Part shown: positions 1 to 5,384 of the stretch, piece after piece
Layout: each line of letters opens with the position of its first letter
Numbering within the stretch: position 1 is the first letter of the stretch
Origin: an uncultured Clostridia bacterium
GTDB taxonomy: Bacteria > Bacillota_A > Clostridia > Christensenellales > Aristaeellaceae
Length of the DNA: 5,384 nucleotides
Direction: 5' to 3'
NCBI GenBank assembly: GCA_946613955.1
Contig: CAMOGC010000118.1
Span: 1-5,384 of the forward strand
Notes under the pieces: model-generated
What the model saw: only the letters and a program-made list of their open reading frames with translations
Told to the model about the DNA's origin: nothing
The model's database searches: none
Made by a program: the position numbers and the translations under genes

Positions 1-1005
1 CCGCCCAACTATGACAAAATCCGGGTGGCCAACAGCTTCGAGGCCAGCTACGGCGGCGCCGAGGCCAACATCGCCCTGGCGCTGGCCAATCTGGGGGTGG
101 ACGCGACGTTCTTTACCGTCGTTCCCGACAATTCCCTGGGGAAAAGCGCGGTGCGTTCCCTCCGCTCCAACGACGTCCACTGTACCCCCGTCATTCTGGC
201 GACCCCTCAGCAGGTTCCCACCCATCGGCTGGGCACCTATTATCTGGAAACCGGCTACGGCATCCGCCCCAGCAAGGTCATCTATGACCGGAAGCATTCC
301 GCCATTACGGAATACGATTTCTCCGGCCTGGATCTGAAGGCGCTGCTGGAGGGATACGACTGGCTCCACCTTTCCGGCATTACCCCGGCCCTGGCCCCCA
401 ACTGCGCCGAGCTGACCCTGAATATGCTCAGGGCCGCGAAGGAGCTGGGCATGACGGTCTCCTTCGACGGCAATTTCCGTTCCACCCTCTGGTCCTGGGA
501 GGAAGCCCGGGACTACTGCACCGCCTGCCTCCCCTATGTGGACGTGCTGATGGGCATCGAGCCCTATCATCTCTGGAAGGATCCGGATCATCCCGAAGCC
601 GGCGACTGGAAGGACGGCGTTCCCCTCCAGCCCAGCTATGAGCAGCAGGACGAGGTGTTCCAGCGCTTTGTGGAGCGCTATCCGAATCTGAAATGCATCG
701 CCCGCCACGTGCGCTACGCCCATTCCGGCTCGGAAAACAGCCTGAAGGCCTTCATGTGGTATGAGGGGCATACCTTCGAAAGCAAGCTCTTTACCTTTAC
801 GATTCTCGACCGCGTGGGCGGCGGAGACGCGTTCGCCTCCGGCCTGATCTACGCCATGATTCATGACTACCGCCCCATGGACATGCTGAATTTCGCCGTA
901 GCCTCCAGTGTCATCAAGCACACCATCCATGGCGACGCCAACATCATCGACGATGTCCAGACCATCCGGAACCTGATGAACATGAATTACGACATCAGAC
1001 GGTAA
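1..1005 (+). CDS. kdgK: 2-keto-3-deoxygluconate kinase (PfkB family), 5'-truncated by window edge
   Basis: This cytoplasmic sugar kinase probably phosphorylates 2-keto-3-deoxygluconate with ATP to KDPG, which KDPG aldolase splits to pyruvate and glyceraldehyde 3-phosphate in uronate and pectin catabolism. Reading is open from the first base; 334 residues are visible. The opening residues (PPNYDKIRV) match the family just after its first beta strand, so about 15 residues and the start codon lie upstream; the in-frame GTG at 25 is internal. Numbering from the first visible codon, I see the substrate-side GGAEAN motif (18-23), the RLGTYYLE and YDRKHSA segments typical of KDG kinases (77-83 and 95-101), FDGNFRSTLW (155-164), and the PfkB signature DRVGGGDAFASG (270-281) with catalytic base D276. 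The DRVGGGD form, rather than the DTxGAGD of ribokinases and fructokinases, favours KDG kinase. Related substrates such as other keto-deoxy sugar acids cannot be excluded. It ends at TAA and overlaps the convergent comB tail by 11 bp. Confidence 0.86.
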   Translation, partial: PPNYDKIRVANSFEASYGGAEANIALALANLGVDATFFTVVPDNSLGKSAVRSLRSNDVHCTPVILATPQQVPTHRLGTYYLETGYGIRPSKVIYDRKHSAITEYDFSGLDLKALLEGYDWLHLSGITPALAPNCAELTLNMLRAAKELGMTVSFDGNFRSTLWSWEEARDYCTACLPYVDVLMGIEPYHLWKDPDHPEAGDWKDGVPLQPSYEQQDEVFQRFVERYPNLKCIARHVRYAHSGSENSLKAFMWYEGHTFESKLFTFTILDRVGGGDAFASGLIYAMIHDYRPMDMLNFAVASSVIKHTIHGDANIIDDVQTIRNLMNMNYDIRR

Positions 1006-1696
1006 CCTCCGTTTTCACCGATTTCCATCCGATTTCGTCCCTTTCCACCCGCAAAACAAAGGGGAACAGATCCCTTTTCATACAAAGCCAGAAATCCCCC
1101 TCCGGAAAGATGTCCTGGGTTTCCGGATTGAAGAAATGCTCCGCCCCCCGGGTGGGCAGCTCCGCGATCCGCCGCTCCATCTCCGGCAGGGGGCTTTCTC
1201 TTACCATTGCCCGGATGTATTCCGCGCAGAGCACGTCCTCCGGCGCCCGCCTGACCCCGCCGTTTCCCATGCAGACCAGCGAAACCTCCTCCGGGTTTCT
1301 TTGCCGGATATAGGCCGCCACGGCCCGGGCGTTGACCAGGCTTCCCGTGACGATCTCCGTCGCGCCCGCCGCGTTTACGATGCCCTGCGTGCCGGCGCTG
1401 GTGGTGTGGAAGATCATCTTTCCCTCCACCGCCTCCCGGGGAATCCCGCCGGGCGTGTTGCCAAAATCGAACCCCTCGCACATTTTGCCGCCCCGCTCCC
1501 CGATCAGCAGGCTGCCGGGAAAGCGTTCCCGCAGGGAAAACGCTTCCTCCACCGTGCCCACCGGGCGGATCAGTGCCGCTCCCCGGGCATACAGATAGCA
1601 TTCCAGGCTGAAGGCGCGAAGCACGTCGATGATCACGGTCAGCCCCCGGGCCTGCCGCGCTCCCTCGATCAGCTCCAGAATCCGAATCTCGCTCAT
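995..1696 (-). CDS. comB: ComB-like protein, 2-phosphosulfolactate phosphatase family
   Basis: The 233-residue product belongs to the ComB family. The characterised methanogen enzyme removes phosphate from 2-phosphosulfolactate during coenzyme M synthesis; what bacterial members do is mostly untested. Visible family motifs are VIIDVLRAFS (21-30, with the conserved acidic D24), IGERGGKMCEGFDFGNTP (65-82) and the TTSAGTQGI loop (98-106), followed by a C-terminal half with AEYIRAM and a GAEHFFNPE segment. It appears soluble, with no signal peptide or membrane helix. ATG at 1696 is chosen because a GGGAGG Shine-Dalgarno sequence lies 9 nt upstream; the reading frame stays open further upstream, but without a comparable start. 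It is convergent with the kinase gene and divergent from the EAL gene, so it is probably monocistronic within this window. No other coenzyme M or sulfolactate gene is visible, so the substrate is uncertain. Family assignment is firm; the exact reaction is not. Confidence 0.85.
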   Translation of the reverse strand: MSEIRILELIEGARQARGLTVIIDVLRAFSLECYLYARGAALIRPVGTVEEAFSLRERFPGSLLIGERGGKMCEGFDFGNTPGGIPREAVEGKMIFHTTSAGTQGIVNAAGATEIVTGSLVNARAVAAYIRQRNPEEVSLVCMGNGGVRRAPEDVLCAEYIRAMVRESPLPEMERRIAELPTRGAEHFFNPETQDIFPEGDFWLCMKRDLFPFVLRVERDEIGWKSVKTEVTV

Positions 1697-1705
1697 TTCT
1701 TTTTT

Positions 1706-1711
1706 CCTCCC
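1706..1711 (-). promoter_or_regulatory. Ribosome binding site of the comB-like gene
   Basis: On the minus strand the sequence reads GGGAGG, with 9 nt between GGAGG and the ATG at 1696. It decides the start codon, because the same frame continues open upstream. Confidence 0.8.
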
Positions 1712-1941
1712 TTTTCTCCCGGGCCGCCGCCATACCCTCCGTTTCTCCGGACGGAAGCTGTCCCGCGCCGTTTCCGGGGCCGCTTTCCTCTGCGTCATCA
1801 TATCGAGACCAGGGGGCAAAACTATCATATCATACCGGGCGGTCTGATGAAAGAGGGTGCCGCCTCGCGCCTGTTTTCGCGGAAGCGCTCCGGGCCGGTC
1901 GCGCCTCCCCGCCCCGCGCGTGTCCCCGGCCGGAAAAGCGG

Positions 1942-1970
1942 TTGCAAAAAAGGGCAAAAACCGATACAAT
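1942..1970 (+). promoter_or_regulatory. SigA/sigma-70 type promoter for the EAL gene
   Basis: The -35 box TTGCAA (1942-1947, 4 of 6 consensus bases) and the -10 box TACAAT (1965-1970, 5 of 6) are separated by an ideal 17 bp. Short A-tracts at 1934-1937, 1946-1951 and 1956-1960 sit around the -35 and in the spacer. Transcription should start near 1976-1978, giving a leader of about 70 nt. It would serve the EAL gene and, with no clear terminator between them, probably the aminopeptidase gene. Confidence 0.65.
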
Positions 1971-1977
1971 GGGTTCA

Positions 1978-1992
1978 GGAAGGATCCCTTCC
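1978..1992 (+). promoter_or_regulatory. Small hairpin or operator-like inverted repeat at the predicted transcript start
   Basis: GGAAGG (1978-1983) and CCTTCC (1987-1992) are perfect inverted repeats around a 3-nt ATC centre, right where transcription from the 1942-1970 promoter should begin. As RNA this would be a 5'-terminal hairpin, which can slow mRNA decay; as DNA it could be an operator. It is followed by GTTTGTTT, which is too broken a T-run for a convincing terminator. The repeat is directly visible; its function is inferred. Confidence 0.3.
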
Positions 1993-2033
1993 GTTTGTTT
2001 CTTGCGCTCTTAGCCTTTTTGATCAACCGGACT

Positions 2034-2038
2034 GGAGG
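2034..2038 (+). promoter_or_regulatory. Ribosome binding site of the EAL gene
   Basis: GGAGG lies 9 nt before the ATG at 2048. The frame is open far upstream, but no other in-frame ATG is close by, so this site fixes the start and excludes the longer reading. Confidence 0.8.
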
Positions 2039-2047
2039 AGTTTCGTC

Positions 2048-3925
2048 ATGTGGCATTATGATTTTGTCTTCCCCAGCCTGATGGCTTTTTCCATCATTTT
2101 GTGCTATTACTTTGCCCTGCCCCGCCTGCCCATCCGCCAGAACCGCACTTTTTTGCATCTTCTGATCTCCGAAATGGGAACCATCGCGTCCGACTACGTG
2201 GCCACCCAGATGGACGAGCATTTCGCCTCCTTTCCGGCCTGGACCCTCTGGGCGTCCAATATGGTCTTCTTCCTTTTCTTTGTCTCGCGGATTTATCTCT
2301 TTTTCCGGTTTACCTGCGATGTGTTCCATCCGCCCTTTCTCCGGGCCGCCCTGTCCGCCTGGCTTTCCCGGCTCGTGCTGTTCGCCGCTCTCCTGATGAT
2401 CCTGCTCAGCCCCTGGACGGGCTGGATTTTCCGGATCGACGAAACGGGCTATCATTCCGGCCCGCTGTATAACGCCCTCTATATCTGCTCCTTCTTCTAT
2501 CTGCTGGCGGGCCTTGCGGTGGTGTGTCTGGGTCGGAAGCAGCTCTCCCGGTTTGAGCTGTACAGCATGCTGGGGTATCATCTGATTCTGCTGCTGGGCT
2601 TCTCGCTCCGCTTCATCCTCCCCATGCATCTGGTCATGAACGCCTTTACGCTCATGGCGGTGCTGATCATCTATCTGACCTTCGAGAATCCTGATCTCTA
2701 TCTTTCCCATCGCGGAAAATCCTTCAATACCCATGCCCTGCGCGATATGCTCCAGGAGGTGCGCGAAACCGGCCATTGCCAGCTGCTGGCCTTTGCCATC
2801 TGCGATTATAACGACCAGCGGACGATCAACGGCGGCAAACAGATGGACCGCTGCATCTCCATGATCAGCCAGTATCTGCTGCGATACTGCCACGGCGCCC
2901 TGGTCTTCTATCTCCATGGCGGCTGCTTCGCCGTGCTCAGCGGCAGCCAAGTGGACGGCGTCCGCCTGAAGGAGGACATCCGCCGCCGCTTCGAAAGGCC
3001 CTGGAGCGCGGAGGGCGTCCACCTGTATCTGGAGCCGGTCTTCGTCCGGATGGATCGGGATCTGGCAAACTATTCCCCGGACCAGATCATCGATACGCTG
3101 AAGATCGCCCTGGGCCGGGCCGGGAAAGCGGCTTCTCCCGAGGATCTGGAAAGCACCGACGCCATCCATCGCTCCATCGACGTCAAAAAGGCCCTCGAAA
3201 AATGCCTGGAGGAGGATCGGGTGGAAGTCTTCCTCCAGCCCATCTTCAGCAGCCGGGATCGGAAGATCATCGGGGCGGAGGCGCTGGCCCGGATCCGGGA
3301 CGCGGAGGGGCGGCTGATTCCTCCCGCCGATTTCATTCCCCTGGCGGAGCGCAGCGGAGATATCATCGATCTGGGCGAGCAGGTGCTCCGGAAGGTCTCC
3401 CGTTTCATCCGGGAGCACGATATCCGCGCCATGGGGCTGCAGTGGATCAATGTGAACCTCTCCCCCGTCCAGTGCACCCGCGGCGACCTGGCGGACCGCT
3501 TCGAGGCCGTCCTGAGGGAAGACGGCGTGGATCCCGAGCTGGTTCATCTGGAGATTACCGAGCAGTCCATGATCGACTATATGCTCCTCCGGCGCCAGAT
3601 GGAAAGCCTGAACCGGCTCGGCTTCCGCTTCGCGCTGGACGATTACGGCAGCGGCTATTCCAACCTGGTCCGGGTGCGCCGTTTCCCCTTCAACAATATC
3701 AAGATGGATATGGAGCTGGTCTGGGACTACATGAAGGAGCGGGATTCCCTGCTTCCGACCCTGGTGCAGGTCTTCCGCTCCATGGGCTTCAGCATTACCG
3801 CCGAGGGCGTGGAAAACGAGGAGACCGTCGAGGCGATGAAGCAGATCGGCTGCGATTATCTGCAGGGCTTCTTCTTCTCCAGGCCCCTCCCCATGGAAGA
3901 GTTTGTCTCCCAGTATAACAAATAA
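2048..3925 (+). CDS. Membrane-anchored EAL phosphodiesterase with degenerate GGDEF domain
   Basis: This 625-residue inner-membrane signalling protein is predicted to hydrolyse cyclic di-GMP to pGpG on the cytoplasmic side. Residues 1-212 hold six or seven hydrophobic helices (roughly 5-24, a weaker one at 35-50, 66-86, 100-120, 139-161, 172-191, 194-211), probably a sensor module. Residues about 223-360 resemble a GGDEF domain, but the signature loop reads GGCFA (291-295), so cyclase activity is not expected; it may bind GTP or only transmit a signal. Residues about 377-622 are an EAL domain: the EAL motif has E411, and N470, E502, D531, D532, K552, E586 and Q606 match the metal-binding and catalytic set known from RocR-type enzymes. 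The dimer loop DDYGSGYSNL (531-540) is intact. ATG at 2048 follows a good ribosome binding site and promoter. The aminopeptidase gene lies 72 bp downstream. Domain calls are firm; the signal sensed is unknown. Confidence 0.9.
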   Translation: MWHYDFVFPSLMAFSIILCYYFALPRLPIRQNRTFLHLLISEMGTIASDYVATQMDEHFASFPAWTLWASNMVFFLFFVSRIYLFFRFTCDVFHPPFLRAALSAWLSRLVLFAALLMILLSPWTGWIFRIDETGYHSGPLYNALYICSFFYLLAGLAVVCLGRKQLSRFELYSMLGYHLILLLGFSLRFILPMHLVMNAFTLMAVLIIYLTFENPDLYLSHRGKSFNTHALRDMLQEVRETGHCQLLAFAICDYNDQRTINGGKQMDRCISMISQYLLRYCHGALVFYLHGGCFAVLSGSQVDGVRLKEDIRRRFERPWSAEGVHLYLEPVFVRMDRDLANYSPDQIIDTLKIALGRAGKAASPEDLESTDAIHRSIDVKKALEKCLEEDRVEVFLQPIFSSRDRKIIGAEALARIRDAEGRLIPPADFIPLAERSGDIIDLGEQVLRKVSRFIREHDIRAMGLQWINVNLSPVQCTRGDLADRFEAVLREDGVDPELVHLEITEQSMIDYMLLRRQMESLNRLGFRFALDDYGSGYSNLVRVRRFPFNNIKMDMELVWDYMKERDSLLPTLVQVFRSMGFSITAEGVENEETVEAMKQIGCDYLQGFFFSRPLPMEEFVSQYNK

Positions 3926-3997
3926 CTCGAGCCTTCCCGCCCGCCGGAGAATACTGCCGGCGCTCGTCGGAAGAGATAGATTGGAGGAACGAAGAAC
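3926..3997 (+). other. Short intergenic spacer between the EAL and aminopeptidase genes
   Basis: The 72-bp spacer has no recognisable -35/-10 pair. Its only structure is a 6-bp inverted repeat (CGCCGG 3942-3947, CCGGCG 3957-3962) with a 9-nt loop and no following T-run, so an intrinsic terminator is unlikely and co-transcription of the two genes is the simpler reading. The end of the spacer carries the downstream ribosome binding site. Confidence 0.5.
3983..3987 (+). promoter_or_regulatory. Ribosome binding site of the M18 aminopeptidase gene
   Basis: GGAGG lies 10 nt before the ATG at 3998, matching the strong sites of the other two starts in the window. Confidence 0.8.
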
Positions 3998-5380
3998 ATG
4001 GAAAGACCCAATGCCTGGAAAAAATATGACGAAGCGGCGCTGAACGCCGTGCGCGCGGTGGCCGAGGACTACCGCGGCTTTATCTCCCAGTGCAAAACCG
4101 AGCGGGAATGCGCGGCGGAAATCGTATCCCGTCTGGAAAAAGCCGGCTATGTTTCCCTGGACGCGGCCCGCGCCGCCGGAAAGAAGCTGAAGCCCGGGGA
4201 TAAGGTCTACGTCCTCTGGATGAACAAGGCCGTCCTCTCCTTCCATCTGGGGAAAAAGGCGCTGGAGGAAGGCATGAACATCGTCGGCGCCCATATTGAC
4301 TCCCCCCGCCTGGATCTGAAGCAGAATCCCCTCTATGAGGATTCCGACCTGGCCTACGGTGACACCCATTATTACGGCGGCATCAAAAAGTATCAGTGGG
4401 TCGCCCGCCCCCTGGCGCTGCACGGCGTCGTCGTTCGCAAGGACGGGAGCGTTATCAGCGTCGTCATCGGCGAGGACGAAAGCGATCCCGTCGTCGGCAT
4501 CAGCGATCTGCTGATCCACCTGGCCCAGGAGCAGATGGAGAAAAAGCTGCGGGACGGCGTGGACGGGGAATCCCTGGATATTCTCCTGGCCGGCCAGCCC
4601 CTGCCGGATACCGAGAAGGAGCCCGTCAAGGCCATGCTCCTGAGCATCCTGAAGGAAAAATACGGCATGGAGGAGGAGGACTTCCTCTCCGCCGAGCTGG
4701 AAGCCGTGCCCGCCGGCCCCGCCCGGGATTTCGGCCTGGACCGCAGCATGATCCTGGGCTACGGGCATGACGACCGGGTCTGCGCCTACGCGGAGATGGC
4801 CGCGGTCCTGGACATCCGGGAAACCCCCGAAACCACGGTCTGCTGCATGTTCGTGGACAAGGAGGAGATCGGCAGCGTCGGCGCCACCGGCATGCGGGCG
4901 CATTACCTGGAAAACGCCGTGGCGGAGCTGCTGGAGCTGACGGGCGGATACTCCGGCCTGAAGGTCCGCCGCGCGCTGCAGAACTGCCGCATGCTCTCCT
5001 GCGACGTCAGCGCCGGCTTCGATCCCCTCTACGCCTCCGCCTTTGAAAAGAAGAATGCCGCCTATCTGGGCCGCGGCGTCTGCTTCAACAAGTTTACCGG
5101 CAGCCGCGGCAAGAGCGGCTCCAACGACGCCAACGCCGAATTCATGGGCCGTCTCCGGGCCATCATGGATGACGCCGGCGTCAGCTGGCAGACGGCGGAG
5201 CTGGGCAAGGTCGACGTGGGCGGCGGCGGAACCATCGCCTATATCTGCGCCCTCTACGGCATGGAAGTCATCGACAGCGGCGTCGCCGTGCTCAGCATGC
5301 ACGCCCCCTGCGAAATCATCTCCAAGGCCGATCTCTATGAAGCCGTCCGCGCCTACCGGGCCTTCATGCTGAACGCCTGA
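3998..5380 (+). CDS. M18-family metallo-aminopeptidase
   Basis: This 460-residue cytoplasmic di-metal aminopeptidase removes N-terminal residues from peptides. The family includes aspartyl aminopeptidase and yeast aminopeptidase I, with preferences ranging from acidic to neutral residues. Length is normal for bacterial members and the gene is complete. The M18 metal site is fully visible: H99 in GAHIDSPRLDLK, bridging D258 in GHDDR, catalytic E289 and metal ligand E290 in DKEEIGS, D336 in SCDVSAG, and H435 in SMHAPCEI. The inserted dimerisation domain typical of M18 spans about 110-250, between the first histidine and the bridging aspartate. Conserved GSNDANAEF (374-382) and the glycine-rich VDVGGGGTIA (405-414) also fit. 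No signal peptide is present. The gene follows the EAL gene by 72 bp, with its own ribosome binding site but no clear promoter, so it is probably the second gene of a two-gene transcript. Substrate preference cannot be read from the sequence; the distinction between aspartyl and general aminopeptidase stays open. Confidence 0.93.
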   Translation: MERPNAWKKYDEAALNAVRAVAEDYRGFISQCKTERECAAEIVSRLEKAGYVSLDAARAAGKKLKPGDKVYVLWMNKAVLSFHLGKKALEEGMNIVGAHIDSPRLDLKQNPLYEDSDLAYGDTHYYGGIKKYQWVARPLALHGVVVRKDGSVISVVIGEDESDPVVGISDLLIHLAQEQMEKKLRDGVDGESLDILLAGQPLPDTEKEPVKAMLLSILKEKYGMEEEDFLSAELEAVPAGPARDFGLDRSMILGYGHDDRVCAYAEMAAVLDIRETPETTVCCMFVDKEEIGSVGATGMRAHYLENAVAELLELTGGYSGLKVRRALQNCRMLSCDVSAGFDPLYASAFEKKNAAYLGRGVCFNKFTGSRGKSGSNDANAEFMGRLRAIMDDAGVSWQTAELGKVDVGGGGTIAYICALYGMEVIDSGVAVLSMHAPCEIISKADLYEAVRAYRAFMLNA

Positions 5381-5384
5381 CCGG

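Larger units (their letters stand above)
1697..2047. other. Divergent intergenic regulatory region (351 bp)
   Basis: This is the gap between the divergent comB-like and EAL genes. I find no convincing gene in it. Beside comB lies the comB ribosome binding site. The middle has an AT-rich patch (about 1796-1834) with two copies of ATCATATC starting 27 bp apart; read on the minus strand these give TATGAT, a possible -10 for comB, but without a good -35. Next is a very GC-rich stretch (about 1860-1930) that can form an imperfect stem (CCGGG 1890-1894 with CCCGG 1925-1929, and CGCGC 1900-1904 with GCGCG 1916-1920). Then come short A-tracts, the forward promoter at 1942-1970 and a leader of about 70 nt to the EAL start. 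Confidence 0.7.

Noticed and set aside
25..27. GTG at 25 as the start of the sugar kinase
   Set aside because: The eight residues before it already match the family sequence, no ribosome binding site precedes it, and starting there would lose the first beta strand of the fold.
987..1733. A second minus-strand open frame overlapping comB in another register
   Set aside because: Its product is low-complexity (Gly, Arg, Ala) with no family motif, while the comB frame carries clear motifs over the same DNA.
1136..2047. Upstream extension of the EAL reading frame, open from 1136
   Set aside because: It would overlap comB on the opposite strand and cross the promoter region, and the added residues look unlike protein (rich in Pro and Arg). 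The ATG at 2048 has a proper ribosome binding site.
3942..3962. Inverted repeat CGCCGG/CCGGCG after the EAL gene as a terminator
   Set aside because: The stem is only 6 bp with a 9-nt loop and no T-run follows; GC-rich DNA produces such repeats often.
1697..5302. A very long open antisense frame on the minus strand, reading through both forward genes and continuing into comB
   Set aside because: It is codon-register shadow. The frame is in register with the two forward genes, so it would need TTA, CTA or TCA sense codons to stop, and these are avoided in this GC-rich genome. Its translation is low-complexity (rich in Ala, Gly, Asp, His, Gln) with no recognisable domain, whereas the forward proteins carry full catalytic motifs. 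Only the comB part is real.

Overview
The window is GC-rich coding DNA, most likely from a bacterium of the Bacillota, class Clostridia (an uncultured gut or rumen-type lineage is a reasonable guess). The grounds are strong GGAGG ribosome binding sites 9-10 nt before all three visible starts, one clear housekeeping-type promoter (TTGCAA-17-TACAAT), strong C/G preference at third codon positions, and the gene mix. The taxon is an inference; no marker gene is present.

Layout: (1) 1-1005 (+) is the 3' part of a PfkB-family sugar kinase that looks like 2-keto-3-deoxygluconate kinase; its first roughly 15 residues lie outside the window. (2) 995-1696 (-) is a ComB-like protein (2-phosphosulfolactate phosphatase family), convergent with the kinase and overlapping its tail by 11 bp. 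(3) 1697-2047 is a divergent regulatory region holding a good forward promoter, a small hairpin at its predicted transcription start, and an AT-rich patch that may contain the comB promoter. (4) 2048-3925 (+) is a membrane-anchored EAL-domain protein: 6-7 membrane helices, a degenerate GGDEF domain and an EAL domain with every catalytic residue present, so a predicted c-di-GMP phosphodiesterase. (5) 3998-5380 (+) is a complete M18-family metallo-aminopeptidase, 72 bp downstream and probably read from the same transcript.

The genes do not form one obvious pathway. The kinase belongs to uronate/pectin sugar catabolism (KDG to KDPG) and probably ends an operon that begins upstream. The ComB-like protein is a stand-alone enzyme whose bacterial role is unclear. 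The EAL protein is signalling, and the aminopeptidase is peptide turnover. I see no RNA gene, mobile element, CRISPR array or convincing new system. The points most worth a second look are the ComB-like subfamily, the EAL protein with an inactivated GGDEF domain and a membrane sensor module, the convergent gene overlap, and the hairpin at the start of the EAL transcript.
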